The notes under the pieces: generated by a model
Seen by the model: the letters and a program-made list of their open reading frames with translations, nothing else
Databases searched by the model: none
Told to the model about the DNA's origin: nothing
DNA from: Bacillus cereus G9842
Lineage (GTDB): Bacteria > Bacillota > Bacilli > Bacillales > Bacillaceae_G
Direction of reading: 5' to 3'
NCBI RefSeq assembly: GCF_000021305.1
Contig: NC_011775.1
Span: 1-64,000 of the forward strand
DNA: 64,000 bases
Shown: positions 8,472 to 17,839 of the stretch, one piece after another
Layout: each line of letters starts with the position of its first letter
Numbering within the stretch: position 1 is the first letter of the stretch
Made by a program: the position numbers and the translations under genes

Positions 8472-8880
8472 TCGATATTCAAAGGTATAACAAGATGTTA
8501 GATGTGGAAATGCTGCTCCACCTCCTTTTGCAGAGGTACTCGTTAGATCTAATCTCCCCTAGTTATGTGTAGCTAAAAGAAATAAATATAGAGCATTCTT
8601 AAACACTTAATTCTTTAAGAAAGTTAAAATAAAATAAAATAATTAAGAAGACAGGTAAATACTAAAAGAAAATAGTATATATATTTTTAATAAAGAATAT
8701 AATTGACCCCTTAACACAATTCTGTTACTTTATAGTTTGTTTCTTAAAAAGTAATAAGGTTTTAGTTATATGAATTTATAAAAGAGAAATACTAAGACTT
8801 AGTATATGATAAATATAAATATATTTTTAATTATAAATGATTAAAAGAAAATTAGAATAAATAACGATAGGGTGAGCTTA
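8472..8880. other. Gene-free stretch
   Basis: These 409 bases contain no supported gene. A locally GC-richer patch at about 8508-8560 (ATGCTGCTCCACCTCC) stands out from the AT-rich surroundings and may be a remnant of an imported sequence. The rest is AT-rich promoter-like DNA in front of the gene at 8881. Confidence 0.4.
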
Positions 8881-9114
8881 ATGAAAAACAAAACGTTGCC
8901 TAAATTAAACAGATATTCATGGAGAAAGTCCGTTAATAGTGCGAGAGAACAATTAAAACAAACAAAAGGACATAAAGATTTGCAATTAGAAAGCATAGGT
9001 GATGGGCATGTTTGGTTTCTAGTTAGAAAAAAAGGTAGTTTTGGAATAACACAACAATTTAGAATAAAATACGATACCCAATCTAGAACGTTTGAATACT
9101 TCGAAAAAAAATAA
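8881..9114 (+). CDS. 77-aa basic hypothetical protein
   Basis: A strongly basic small protein (MKNKTLPKLNRYSWRK), possibly nucleic-acid binding, with a beta-hairpin C-terminal half (HVWFLVRKKGSFG). I prefer ATG 8881 over GTG 8872 because AGGGTGAG then serves as the ribosome site. A strong terminator follows. Confidence 0.65.
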   Translation: MKNKTLPKLNRYSWRKSVNSAREQLKQTKGHKDLQLESIGDGHVWFLVRKKGSFGITQQFRIKYDTQSRTFEYFEKK

Positions 9115-9146
9115 TAGAAGCTACTCTATTAATTATATTAAACATT

Positions 9147-9184
9147 AAGGCGAACGCATTTAATAATATGTGTTCGCCTTTTTT
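9147..9184 (+). terminator. Terminator
   Basis: AAGGCGAACGCAT pairs with ATGTGTTCGCCTT, then a T run. Confidence 0.85.
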
Positions 9185-9306
9185 ATTTTTAAAAGGTTTT
9201 TAATACATAATTTATTTAAGTTATAAATAAAAATTTCGTTGTTAAAATTCATTTGAACAATGATTATAATAATGTACATCTGGAAAAAAAAGTTAAGGTG
9301 AGTGCT

Positions 9307-9732
9307 ATGCTAAAACAAGAGGCAGTTGTAGAACTATTACAAGAAATTGATACAGAAGATATTTTCATTGCGACAAGTTATTTGATAGATTTACCTTCGT
9401 TCATATATCCGTATGAAGATAGTGATAATGTTTGTTTAAAAATTAACAAAAAAGAATTAATCAAATTATTAGAAGTTGGAAAGGCATATTCAAATGGAGT
9501 TAGCACCATTACTCTTGCTATTAATGAGTTGTATCAACTACAAGATTGCATGAGAGTGGATCTAGCTGCAGAACAAACGCTCAGACCAACTAAGCGTTTA
9601 GTAAATTGTATAGGTATTGCATTAAATGATAAAAATTTAATAATGAACTTGGATATAATTTCAAACAATTCATTAAATGATTTATTGCATTCAAAAACTA
9701 TAGAAAGTATTTACGTACTTTTATCTAAATAA
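9307..9732 (+). CDS. 141-aa hypothetical protein
   Basis: A soluble helical protein not assigned to a family. I chose ATG 9307 (MLKQEAVVELL), which sits after AAGGTGAG; the frame is open upstream to a TTG at 9253 that has no ribosome site. The next small gene starts 25 bases downstream. Confidence 0.65.
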   Translation: MLKQEAVVELLQEIDTEDIFIATSYLIDLPSFIYPYEDSDNVCLKINKKELIKLLEVGKAYSNGVSTITLAINELYQLQDCMRVDLAAEQTLRPTKRLVNCIGIALNDKNLIMNLDIISNNSLNDLLHSKTIESIYVLLSK

Positions 9733-9756
9733 CCGAATTAAAAAGGGGAGATAGGG

Positions 9757-9900
9757 ATGAATATCACTATGAGTGGAGAAGCAGAGAATGAGTTTACTAA
9801 TGATGATGGGCTAGGATTTTTCAGAGGACTCATAAATGGATTTTTGATGGTGTTACCTATTTGGACTTTCTTTATTGGAGGACTGTTCTATATTTTATGA
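9757..9900 (+). CDS. 47-aa single-TM protein
   Basis: The frame MNITMSGEAENEFTNDDGLG... has a polar N-terminus and a C-terminal membrane helix (about residues 25-47). It has a strong AAAAGGGGAGA ribosome site eight bases upstream. It lies between two genes of the same strand and is probably translated; function unknown. Confidence 0.55.
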   Translation: MNITMSGEAENEFTNDDGLGFFRGLINGFLMVLPIWTFFIGGLFYIL

Positions 9901-9989
9901 ATATAAAAATTAAGTTATATGATTATAAGAGGGTATTAAGGTCTATGTTTTGAATATTATTTAATAGTATTCAAAACAGGAGGGATAAA

Positions 9990-10466
9990 ATGAGTGCATA
10001 TATCGAAATAGATTTAATTACAAGACCTTATAATCATCTATGGAATGATGCTCTACATGCAAGAGATTTAGCAAGAAAGACCACAGACGAATGGATGAGT
10101 GGTACATATGTTAGATGGTCCATTGTGACTGCATGTATGGCGTTAGAATCATATAGTTGTGATGCTCTTAGTGTTAATGAATTAGGTAGAGGTAGTTATC
10201 GAAATTGTATTGACGCTATACTTCAGAAAAAAGGATTTAGTCCCATAAATTGGAATAGTGGAATATGGAAAGATGTTTTAGATCACCGGAAAATTAGAAA
10301 TTATTATACACACAGTAATGATTTACAAGAGAAGTTATGGCCTGATATGGTAGAAGCAGATAAAGCTATTGATTGCTTTAGAGCTGCAATAAAAGATCTT
10401 TATAGAATTGCTGGTAAACAATACCCTGATTTTTTAGATAGAATCTCAGGTTCTAATGTGAAGTAA
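9990..10466 (+). CDS. HEPN-like protein
   Basis: The 158-aa all-helical protein contains RNYYTH at residues 103-108, the R-x4-H signature of HEPN-domain ribonucleases and their relatives. It also has a helical N-terminal part with aromatic and Cys residues, and a length normal for a stand-alone HEPN domain. HEPN proteins often act as RNases in toxin-antitoxin or abortive-infection systems, but no nucleotidyltransferase-type partner gene is adjacent. An AGGAGG site precedes the ATG. Confidence 0.6.
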   Translation: MSAYIEIDLITRPYNHLWNDALHARDLARKTTDEWMSGTYVRWSIVTACMALESYSCDALSVNELGRGSYRNCIDAILQKKGFSPINWNSGIWKDVLDHRKIRNYYTHSNDLQEKLWPDMVEADKAIDCFRAAIKDLYRIAGKQYPDFLDRISGSNVK

Positions 10467-10490
10467 ACTAATTACTTATATACGTAAAAC

Positions 10491-10529
10491 TAAAAAAACG
10501 AAATTCCTTAAATGGAATCTCGTTTTTTT
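10491..10529. terminator. Bidirectional terminator
   Basis: AAAAAAACGAAATTCC pairs with GGAATCTCGTTTTTTT between convergent genes. Confidence 0.85.
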
Positions 10530-10566
10530 AGTTAATAATAAAATATTTTATTATGTGCGGAAGATA

Positions 10567-11292
10567 TTATTTAATAAGTGTCCCACCATCAGTAACGTTA
10601 GACTCTCCAGTTCCATTACCACTGATGTCTTCAACAGGAAGAGATGTAGAACCATCATTGCCACCTGGTTTATTATTTCTATTCATAGCTTTATATACGA
10701 ACTGAGCATATTGCTCTCTAGTTACATTCAAACTCGGGCTATATTCATTATTGCCTGTTCCATCAGCAACATTATTAGTTTGCACAGCAGTAATAACATT
10801 TTTCGCCCAATGATCTTTAGGAACATCTTTAAAAGTAAGTTCACCAGCTATTTTTAAATTAAATGCCCTTGTAAGTATAGCTGCCATTTCAGCACGAGTT
10901 AAAGTATCCTTAGGTCGGTAATTTCCATTTTCGTCCCCTTTAATAACCCCTAAAGCTGTTAAAGATAAAATTTGTTTTGAGTAATTAGTAGTTTGAGAAT
11001 TAACATCTGGATAAGGATTCTTGTACGTCCCTCTATCTTCTGGCTGAAGGTAATTGTACATTAGTATAGCTACTTGTTCGCGTGTCACATTATCCCCAAA
11101 TCCAAAAATCCCATTCCCATAACCAATTACAATTTTCTTTTCTTTTAAATCTTGAATAGCAGTGAATGACCAGTGATTTTGAGGTACATCTACAAATCTC
11201 TCTTCAGCATGCGTTAAGGAACTACCTGCTCCTAGTAAAGATAGAGTACCAATAGATAATGCAGTACAAGCTTTAATAAATTTGTTTTTCAT
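10567..11292 (-). CDS. SLH-domain secreted protein
   Basis: The 241-aa protein has a Sec signal peptide (residues 1-29, cut likely after THAEE region) and three S-layer-homology repeats at about 32-82, 92-144 and 155-205. Each has an FxDVPxxHW or related start and a TREQ/TRAEM turn. SLH repeats hold proteins on pyruvylated wall polymer in the B. cereus group. The short tail ends SNVTDGGTLIK, a motif also found in the KPET lipoprotein at 30210. There is no catalytic domain after the repeats, so it may act as a small wall-bound adaptor. Confidence 0.9.
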   Translation of the reverse strand: MKNKFIKACTALSIGTLSLLGAGSSLTHAEERFVDVPQNHWSFTAIQDLKEKKIVIGYGNGIFGFGDNVTREQVAILMYNYLQPEDRGTYKNPYPDVNSQTTNYSKQILSLTALGVIKGDENGNYRPKDTLTRAEMAAILTRAFNLKIAGELTFKDVPKDHWAKNVITAVQTNNVADGTGNNEYSPSLNVTREQYAQFVYKAMNRNNKPGGNDGSTSLPVEDISGNGTGESNVTDGGTLIK

Positions 11293-11552
11293 AAAAAATC
11301 CTCCTTCAATACAACTGTATATAAAAATAATTAGAATAATTAAATTGGTATATTAATTTATTAAGTATATTAATTATAACCTAGTATTGATTTCTTTGCA
11401 TTTTAAAATTTTTAAAGAAAAAAATATTTTTTTAAATTTACTCTTAGAATATAGGGTAATTATGAATATAATACGCAAATAGAACAGGAAACTGTTGTTT
11501 ACTACAAACAAAAAAATATATAAAAATAGATACAATTAAGGAGTGACCATTT

Positions 11553-12440
11553 ATGAAAGAAATGAAACAAGAGGTATATGATAGTTTAGCAGCAGCGAAA
11601 AGAAACAAAGAAATTGTTACAGCCATGGTTCGTAACGTAAATGTACAGAAAATGAATATTCCAGGAGAAGGCGGCAAATTAGAATTAAGAGATGTGGAAT
11701 GCGTATACTTCGCTCTTGAAGATGGAGCTTTAGGTATGTGTCCGGCTAGTGAGTTCTCGGAATATGAACATAAGTCATTGAACAGCTTCACTGGTACTAT
11801 TCAAGAATTTATTGTATTAGGTATTGATAAAGAAAATAATTTAGCTGCTGTAAGTGTTAAACAAGCAGACGATATTAAAAAAGAGAAATTTTTAAAAGAA
11901 ATCTATAAATTAGAAGAAGAAAATACCCTTAATGAAAAAGTTTTTGATGGAATTGTTACTGGAAGAAATGAAAATACACGTACAATTTTCTTAAAAGTTG
12001 AAGGTACGCCTTGCTTTATGAAACTTGCAGATTTAGATCATGAGCGCGTATTTGATATTGATTCTATTGCTCCTAGAAATGCAACAATTCCAGTGAAAGT
12101 AAAACGTTTTAAAGAAGATACAAAACAAATTCAAGTTAGTCGTAAAGCTGCTGTAGAAGATCCGTTTGAAGAATTACGCGATAAAGAACCTCATAATTAT
12201 ACTGCAACGGGTGTAGTTACAAATGTATCAGAGCGTGATGGTATATTTGTTAAGTTAGGAAAAGGCTTTACTATTAAGGCGTCTAAGCCACGTGAAGTTC
12301 AGGAACCTGTTGTTGGTGATATTGTAGCTGTTCGCATTGTTGAGATTAATATCGAAAAACGTTCTGCTAGAGGTGTTATTTTTTCATACCCTCAAGGGAA
12401 AAAACAACCAAAAAATTTAACTAGTTTCTTGTATAACTAA
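11553..12440 (+). CDS. S1-domain RNA-binding protein
   Basis: The 295-aa protein resembles a truncated ribosomal protein S1. A degenerate S1 module lies at about 20-110, a second at 125-200 (FDGIVTGRNENTRTIFLKV) and a clear third at 212-285 (TGVVTNVSERDGIFVKLGKG). It is cytosolic with no catalytic domain. It has an AAGGAG ribosome site and is the first gene of a four-gene run ending near 15.8 kb. Plasmid S1-like proteins can bind mRNA leaders; given the leader hairpins of this plasmid, a role there is possible but only inferred. Confidence 0.8.
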   Translation: MKEMKQEVYDSLAAAKRNKEIVTAMVRNVNVQKMNIPGEGGKLELRDVECVYFALEDGALGMCPASEFSEYEHKSLNSFTGTIQEFIVLGIDKENNLAAVSVKQADDIKKEKFLKEIYKLEEENTLNEKVFDGIVTGRNENTRTIFLKVEGTPCFMKLADLDHERVFDIDSIAPRNATIPVKVKRFKEDTKQIQVSRKAAVEDPFEELRDKEPHNYTATGVVTNVSERDGIFVKLGKGFTIKASKPREVQEPVVGDIVAVRIVEINIEKRSARGVIFSYPQGKKQPKNLTSFLYN

Positions 12441-12458
12441 TTGGAATTGGTATAGCAT

Positions 12459-13424
12459 ATGAAACCACAAGTTGTGCCTTTAAATTTTGAATATCCGTAC
12501 TTTCGGAAGAAGGATGGTAGTATCTCAATTTGGGACGATCCAAGTATAACTGGAGGGATTGCCCTAATCGATAATTATCAACCTCTAACAAATCTCGGAT
12601 CAGTATTAGGTAAAGCGAACAGTTACAATTACATGGAACAAGAAGACGTTATTTTATTGAAAATGGTTGGCGAATGTATAGCTGTAAATGAAAATCAGCT
12701 TAAAAGATTAATGAGTAAAATCATGAGTCGTTCCCAAGTATCACTACGCTTAAAGAAATTTAGAAGGTATGGGTTTGTTGAAAGATGGGACCTTAATTCA
12801 TCAGAGGATCCAGATATAAAGCCGCCATCTCCATTTACTCTAGGACTAGCCGGTTATATTTTCTTAAAGCATTATTTTAATAAAGAGTTCTTTATGGAGC
12901 CTACTCGTTGGCAGACGTTAGGATTAAGTGCCATTCAACGTTATGTAGCTATTAATGAAATAAAGTGCCAAATTTATGAAACACAAGGATTACGTAGCTT
13001 TAAATGGCAGGGATGTATTCTAAACAATCCACAACTGATTAATAGCTTTGCAGCTATAGAAGCACTAACCGAAGCAGGGAACATAAATTTTGTATTAGAA
13101 AGAGTTCAGCAATCTAAAGATTATATTGCATATTTAACTGAAAGATTAATGAAATGGGACCAAGTCTACCAGCAATATAAACTGCTTCCAATTCAAGGCA
13201 TGAGTCAACATAAAACGTCCTTAATTATAAGCGTATCCTGCTTATCGCTAGCAGAAGAGATAATTACAAAATTAAATTTAGAATTATATAAACTGCCTTG
13301 CATTTTCTGTATTGAAGAAAATGTAGAGTCTGATGGTTTTTCTAAATCATTCTACGTAAAAAAACCGGATGCCTCAAAAAATAAAGCAGAATTGTTACAA
13401 GTTGATATGCCATTCTTTAAATGA
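12459..13424 (+). CDS. Winged-helix protein, replication-relaxation-like
   Basis: The 321-aa protein has a DNA-binding-type winged helix at about 60-110 (LKRLMSKIMSRSQVSLRLKKFRRYGFVERW), followed by FTLGLAGYIFLKHYF and a C-terminal alpha/beta part. That arrangement resembles replication-relaxation proteins of Gram-positive conjugative plasmids, which combine a winged helix with a nuclease-like fold. The similarity is by pattern only. It starts 18 bases after the S1 gene with a weak ribosome site, so translation is probably coupled to the gene before it. Confidence 0.65.
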   Translation: MKPQVVPLNFEYPYFRKKDGSISIWDDPSITGGIALIDNYQPLTNLGSVLGKANSYNYMEQEDVILLKMVGECIAVNENQLKRLMSKIMSRSQVSLRLKKFRRYGFVERWDLNSSEDPDIKPPSPFTLGLAGYIFLKHYFNKEFFMEPTRWQTLGLSAIQRYVAINEIKCQIYETQGLRSFKWQGCILNNPQLINSFAAIEALTEAGNINFVLERVQQSKDYIAYLTERLMKWDQVYQQYKLLPIQGMSQHKTSLIISVSCLSLAEEIITKLNLELYKLPCIFCIEENVESDGFSKSFYVKKPDASKNKAELLQVDMPFFK

Positions 13425-13434
13425 TGCGGTACTT

Positions 13435-13488
13435 GAAGAACACCAAAATATATATGTGAATTATGCATATACAGGTGTTCTTCTTTTT
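13435..13488 (+). terminator. Terminator
   Basis: GAAGAACACC pairs with GGTGTTCTTC, with an inner ATATAT/ATGCATAT stem, then a T run. Confidence 0.75.
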
Positions 13489-13543
13489 ATCAAATTGAGT
13501 TTTCAAATAATTATAGAGTAAATTTACAAAGGTGGAGAACTAC

Positions 13544-13966
13544 ATGCAAAAAGTCGTACTAGGTATGAAATATGAGCCTTTTTATAAATTTTTCCTAGAC
13601 CATTTTCAGGGGGACTTTGATATTTGTGAAACAAACATTAATAAATTTGAGGATGTAAATACTTATGTATCACAATATAAACCAGAAGTCTTAATTTTTG
13701 CTGAGCAATTTTTAGAATTTGAAGATGAAGATAATAAAGATGAGAAAATAATTGAACTTATAAAAAGCCTTTCAAAAAACATTAGGGTTTGCTACATGTG
13801 CATTAGAAATATAGATGACACATTTTTTGATCAATTAAAGGAGCTAGGGATTACAGATATATTCTATACGCCTGAAATTGATATGAATCGGATTAAACAA
13901 CAACTAAAAAAACGTGCAAATAAAGATAATGTTGTATTTTATGGTACTACAGAACCGATTAAGTAG
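13544..13966 (+). CDS. Receiver-like protein
   Basis: The 140-aa protein reads as a CheY-like alternating alpha/beta fold: VVLGMKYEPF strand and helix, then PEVLIFAEQF at the usual phosphoacceptor strand, then VCYMCI and IFYTPE. The conserved phosphoacceptor Asp and the N-terminal acidic pair are absent. It matches the N-terminal region of the following ATPase, so it is probably a duplicated receiver domain. I used ATG 13544, which follows GGTGGAG. Confidence 0.65.
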   Translation: MQKVVLGMKYEPFYKFFLDHFQGDFDICETNINKFEDVNTYVSQYKPEVLIFAEQFLEFEDEDNKDEKIIELIKSLSKNIRVCYMCIRNIDDTFFDQLKELGITDIFYTPEIDMNRIKQQLKKRANKDNVVFYGTTEPIK

Positions 13967-14002
13967 AATCAAAGTTTATATTATTTGAAAGCAGGTGAAA
14001 GT

Positions 14003-15781
14003 ATGAAAAGAATAGTTCTTTCAATGGGGCATGAAGATTTACATGGCATATTTCGCAAATTTTTAAAAAATGAATTTATTGTTTGTATGAATGATGTATT
14101 TAGTTCTAATTATCTATTTGACGTTATTGAAGAAGACCATCCGGACATTATAATTTTTCACGACAAACATTTAGAAATTCCTTACGATCCTGAACAAGAG
14201 AATCAAGTAGAAGAAAATTTATATAAGGAAATAAAATTTTTAGAGATTATTGAATATATCCGTCAGACATATAATGATAGTATAAGAGTTGTTTTTGTAT
14301 GTGAGCGTCCTCAAGGAGATCCATTTTTAAGTGAATTAGTAAATAATAATGTATTGGATATTTTTTATACGAATCAATTTGCTTTAGACGCTTTAGTGGA
14401 GCAACTAGTAAATCCACCTCAATATAACAACGTAGCTCATTTAAAAGTTGATAATTCAAATACGAAATATAGATCACACTTATTTGGTAAAAATTCGTTA
14501 TTTGAATTTAAAGAAGAAGAGCAGTCAACGGAATTAATAGAAACTGAAGATGTCTTAAAAACTGCAATTGAAGTAGAAACCGAAGAAGCCGATACTTTAG
14601 TACATAATGATAAGAAGAAACCTGGTCTATTCTCAAAAATATTCGGTAAAGATAAAAATGACTCTGAAAATAATATTGCTGTAATAAATAATTCAGATGA
14701 AGAGCCTAAACTTGAAGAAAATAACTACAAGGACAATTCGCCTGAAACTGAAGTAGTAAAGGAAAAGGAGACACTAAATCAAGATATACCTCTTAATACT
14801 AATATTCCCCCTAAAGAATTAGTTGAAGAGGTTAAAGAGCAAGTATCCGATGATAATAAAGAGGATATAAAAAAAGACATATATTTAGGGGAAGAAGTCA
14901 GTCAAAAGGATGTAAATAAGAGAACCGATAGCTCCACATTAAGAGCAGATAAATATAAAGGAAAAGGTAGAAATGTATTTTTAAATCTTTTCAAAAAAGA
15001 TACATCCTTGGATACAAAGGGTTATGAGAATACTGGCCATCGAAATTTGGGTACTGTAAAGCAAAATTTAATTGCTGTAGTCAGTTTAACACCAGGGGCA
15101 GGTTCAACATTCTTCCTTCATAATTTCACTAGATTTTTATCTTTAGACCATGGAATTAGTTCATCCGTTTTAGATACTCCATCAGAATTCCCAATTTGGT
15201 ATCACTTACTAAATGCAGAACAAGAACATCATGAATATTGGGAAGAAGTACATCAAGCTATTAAAACAAGGCCAGAAACGTTTGGATATATCCCTAGATG
15301 GTCCATAGACAATATTAACTTTTTTCCTTGTCAAAGTAGCACACTGGATTTAAACTCTAAAGATCCAATTAAGAATAGGGACTTTACTCCCCTAGAAGCA
15401 AAAGAATTAATTTTTCATTCTAGGTCATCTGGAATTACATTTGTAGACCTCTCACATAATTGGAGTAATAAGTTAGCTACAGAGACCTTAGCATTATGTA
15501 ATCAAATCTGGTTGATTATGGAGCCTAATTATCAAAGCTTAGCTGCTGCTAGTCATCAACATAAAATACTAAAAGGTTTTGAACAATTAGCTAAAGATGA
15601 AAAAATCGTAACAATCGGGAACAAGTGGAACAAAAAATTTGATGATGTACTTAGTCCAGAAATAACTTTACCATACTTTGAATCACAAGTAGAGGCATCT
15701 TTAAAAGGAATACCTCTTTATACATTACAAGCAAAACTAATGAAAAGAGAATTTGAAAAACTATCATATAAATTATTTTAA
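14003..15781 (+). CDS. TadZ/CpaE-like ParA-family ATPase
   Basis: The 592-aa protein has a receiver-like domain (1-130), a long acidic, probably disordered linker (150-345) and a ParA/MinD-type domain (350-592) with SLTPGAGSTFFLHNF as its nucleotide loop, GITFVDLSHNW as the Walker-B-like strand and IWLIMEPN after it. The order receiver plus ParA is that of TadZ/CpaE proteins, which place pilus or secretion machinery. The loop has Ser where the usual Walker A has Lys, as in some TadZ proteins with atypical loops. Start chosen at ATG 14003 after GCAGGTG. Its partners (TadA-type ATPases) are not in this window. Confidence 0.7.
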   Translation: MKRIVLSMGHEDLHGIFRKFLKNEFIVCMNDVFSSNYLFDVIEEDHPDIIIFHDKHLEIPYDPEQENQVEENLYKEIKFLEIIEYIRQTYNDSIRVVFVCERPQGDPFLSELVNNNVLDIFYTNQFALDALVEQLVNPPQYNNVAHLKVDNSNTKYRSHLFGKNSLFEFKEEEQSTELIETEDVLKTAIEVETEEADTLVHNDKKKPGLFSKIFGKDKNDSENNIAVINNSDEEPKLEENNYKDNSPETEVVKEKETLNQDIPLNTNIPPKELVEEVKEQVSDDNKEDIKKDIYLGEEVSQKDVNKRTDSSTLRADKYKGKGRNVFLNLFKKDTSLDTKGYENTGHRNLGTVKQNLIAVVSLTPGAGSTFFLHNFTRFLSLDHGISSSVLDTPSEFPIWYHLLNAEQEHHEYWEEVHQAIKTRPETFGYIPRWSIDNINFFPCQSSTLDLNSKDPIKNRDFTPLEAKELIFHSRSSGITFVDLSHNWSNKLATETLALCNQIWLIMEPNYQSLAAASHQHKILKGFEQLAKDEKIVTIGNKWNKKFDDVLSPEITLPYFESQVEASLKGIPLYTLQAKLMKREFEKLSYKLF

Positions 15782-15786
15782 ATACT

Positions 15787-15833
15787 AAGGACTGTATATT
15801 GCGATTATAAAATATCCAATATTCAGTCCTTTT
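15787..15833 (+). terminator. Terminator
   Basis: AAGGACTGTATATT pairs with AATATTCAGTCCTT, then TTAATTTT, closing the run from 11.5 kb. Confidence 0.75.
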
Positions 15834-16061
15834 AATTTTACGAACTAAATATGTGTTTTATGTGTGTTTTATATGTAATTTAATTGTTTTTTGTCTAACT
15901 TTATTGTTCACCTTGCAATATTCAAGTGTTATTTTAGATAATTTTTAGTACAATGTATGTGAAAAGGATGAAATAAAAAAGGGGCTTAAACAGCGTTGAG
16001 AGGAGATGGTTGTTATAGAGCGTCATAAACACTTTGTATTTATGTCGGAGGGAAAACATAA

Positions 16062-16364
16062 ATGAAAGAACAGTACTTTGTACACGTTTCCATTCTCCAG
16101 ATTGGAAAAAAAGAAATTTGGGAACTTCGTTCTCTAGAAAAAAGAGTTAAAAAGCAACACAATAACGATGAAGAAACTGTTGAACAAATAGTTTCGGATG
16201 CAGAGAAAAAAGTATATACAGTAGAATTAGATAGATTTAAGAATAATAATTATTCCTCATTTGAGATGTCTCAAAATGAATATAATTATATTCAGTCAAA
16301 TAATCTATCCTTGTTTGATTCTAATATTATACTTAATAATGAATCTTTAGAATTGAATCAGTAA
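16062..16364 (+). CDS. 100-aa hypothetical protein
   Basis: A small charged protein of unknown family with a basic helical centre (LEKRVKKQHNNDEE) and a C-terminal NLSLFDS stretch that resembles, but does not fully match, a sliding-clamp binding motif because Gln is replaced by Asn. It has a GGAGGG ribosome site and is followed by two hairpins. Confidence 0.65.
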   Translation: MKEQYFVHVSILQIGKKEIWELRSLEKRVKKQHNNDEETVEQIVSDAEKKVYTVELDRFKNNNYSSFEMSQNEYNYIQSNNLSLFDSNIILNNESLELNQ

Positions 16365-16375
16365 AAAGCAATAAG

Positions 16376-16463
16376 AAATACTAAGGTATTATTAATGAAA
16401 ATTACCTTTAGTATTTATTAAAAAAAGCACTGAAAGATAATATTATTTTTTAGTGCTTTTTTT
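16376..16463 (+). terminator. Two consecutive hairpins, second a terminator
   Basis: AAATACTAAGGTA pairs with TACCTTTAGTATTT (16376-16417). Immediately after it, AAAAAAGCACT pairs with AGTGCTTTTTTT (16420-16463), a classical terminator. Confidence 0.8.
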
Positions 16464-16552
16464 ATTAATTTAGTATTGAATCAACAATTAAAAATATCTT
16501 ATAATGGAATTAACAAAACATTATTTTAATTTTTATTATGAACCAATAACAC

Positions 16553-16605
16553 AGAGCCTTTCGGGTTTTCGTTTTCTTTTACGAATATTCCGGGAGGCTC
16601 TTTTT
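16553..16605 (+). promoter_or_regulatory. Shared-family leader hairpin (121-aa gene)
   Basis: TATAAT at 16500-16505 is followed 47 bases later by AGAGCCTTTCGGGTTTTCG, an inner stem, and CCGGGAGGCTCTTTTTG. The gene starts 33 bases after the U run. Confidence 0.7.
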
Positions 16606-16637
16606 GTTATGCACAAATTGAGGAGGTGGACGAAACA

Positions 16638-17003
16638 ATGATAAAAGAGAGAGTACAAAACAAAAAAAACAGAGAAAAAAACAAGAATGATAAAGATCCG
16701 ATAGTAACAAAAGGTGTAAAGGGAAAGGTATTTAACGATGATAAGAATCTATATATATATTTCGTCGATTCAGAAGGGAATATGGCTTTAATCCCCTCTG
16801 AAGTACCAGTAAGATATTTCAAACAGTTTATCGAACAGCATAAAAAAATATATATAGTGGCCGAAGACAGCAATAATAATACATTATTTGAATTGAGAGA
16901 CGATGAAATTTTTAAAATTATACCTAGATATAGAGAAGAAATTTATCATCTATTTGAAGAAGTAGGTATAGATACTAGGGAAGCTAAAAATAAAGGTATA
17001 TAA
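16638..17003 (+). CDS. 121-aa basic hypothetical protein
   Basis: The N-terminal 25 residues are Lys/Arg/Asn-rich and probably disordered. The remainder forms a small alpha/beta domain (GKVFNDDKNLYIYFVDSEGN). Family unknown. ATG 16638 is preferred; an in-frame GTG at 16626 lies inside the GGAGGTG ribosome site. Expression passes through the shared-type leader hairpin upstream. Confidence 0.65.
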   Translation: MIKERVQNKKNREKNKNDKDPIVTKGVKGKVFNDDKNLYIYFVDSEGNMALIPSEVPVRYFKQFIEQHKKIYIVAEDSNNNTLFELRDDEIFKIIPRYREEIYHLFEEVGIDTREAKNKGI

Positions 17004-17155
17004 CAACCAGGTTGATAAAACAAGGAGGGTTTCTGCGTCACATGGGGACTCTCTTTCTTAAAAGCAGGCTATATTTAGCTTTGATATACTAAATAATAAT
17101 AGTATCACTACAATTTAAGAGGGAATTTAAGTATTAATTAAGGGGAGGTTTAATT

Positions 17156-17632
17156 ATGAATAATAATAAAACAAAGGTAAGTGCTGTAGAGGATAGATTA
17201 AAGGCAACTAATAAAATAGTAGGATTACGATTAAACGTTAATCAAGAAAATAAAAAATATGCCTATGTGTTTGTAAAAACTAGGTTTGCAGCTGGGCAAT
17301 TTACAATTCATATTCAAGATAGACGTCATTTGGATTCTGGTGTTTCTATTCTGGATTGTATTTTAGATGTCCAAGATGAATTGATTAATTTACTAGGTGT
17401 TAGGGAATTTGTATATAAATTTTTAAATGAATCGAAATGGATTTTGTATGGAAAAAACGGTGACATAAGAGAATTTAAATATGGGGAACAAGAAGTAATA
17501 GATCAAGTATATACTGCAGGATTAGATGATCAATTCTTAGAATTATCTCTTGAAAGAAAAGGGGTTTTAAAGGAGAAATTAGAAGTCGATTTACAAGATA
17601 ATCGCTATTACAATTTATTTGTAGCTATTTAG
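17156..17632 (+). CDS. 158-aa hypothetical protein
   Basis: A soluble alpha/beta protein without a recognised domain. It has a basic N-terminus and a long central strand-rich part (YAYVFVKTRFAAGQFTIHI). AAGGGGAGG precedes the ATG. It lies between two leader-controlled genes, with its own -10-like TATACT near 17083. Confidence 0.65.
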   Translation: MNNNKTKVSAVEDRLKATNKIVGLRLNVNQENKKYAYVFVKTRFAAGQFTIHIQDRRHLDSGVSILDCILDVQDELINLLGVREFVYKFLNESKWILYGKNGDIREFKYGEQEVIDQVYTAGLDDQFLELSLERKGVLKEKLEVDLQDNRYYNLFVAI

Positions 17633-17722
17633 AAAGAAATTTAGATAATGCTAGAAAAAAATAACAGCAAAATATATACTAATATTAGTAAATGTAATCT
17701 ATTAAATTCGTTTGTAAAAATA

Positions 17723-17779
17723 AAAGCCCTTTGGGTTTAAGGACAATAATTTGTTTCTTAAAACTCAATAGGGCTTTTT
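17723..17779 (+). promoter_or_regulatory. Shared-family leader hairpin (ssb)
   Basis: TATACT at 17675-17680, an AT-rich leader, then AAAGCCCTTTGGGTTTAAGGA and ACTCAATAGGGCTTTTTATT. The gene for the SSB-like protein starts about 60 bases later. Confidence 0.7.
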
Positions 17780-17839
17780 ATTATTTTAAGTACTTAGTTT
17801 AGTGCATAAAAATAAAATTAAAAAGGGTGAGAATGCAAT

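Noticed and set aside
8488..8572. Short GC-richer frame (MLDVEMLLHLLLQRY...)
   Set aside because: Possibly a remnant of imported sequence, but too short and not similar to a family I can name.
10555..10857. Open frame antisense to the SLH gene
   Set aside because: Lies inside the end of a clear secreted SLH protein on the other strand, with no ribosome site.
16006..16065. 19-codon frame overlapping the start of the 100-aa gene
   Set aside because: Its ATG lies directly against the GGAG site with no spacing, so translation is unlikely.
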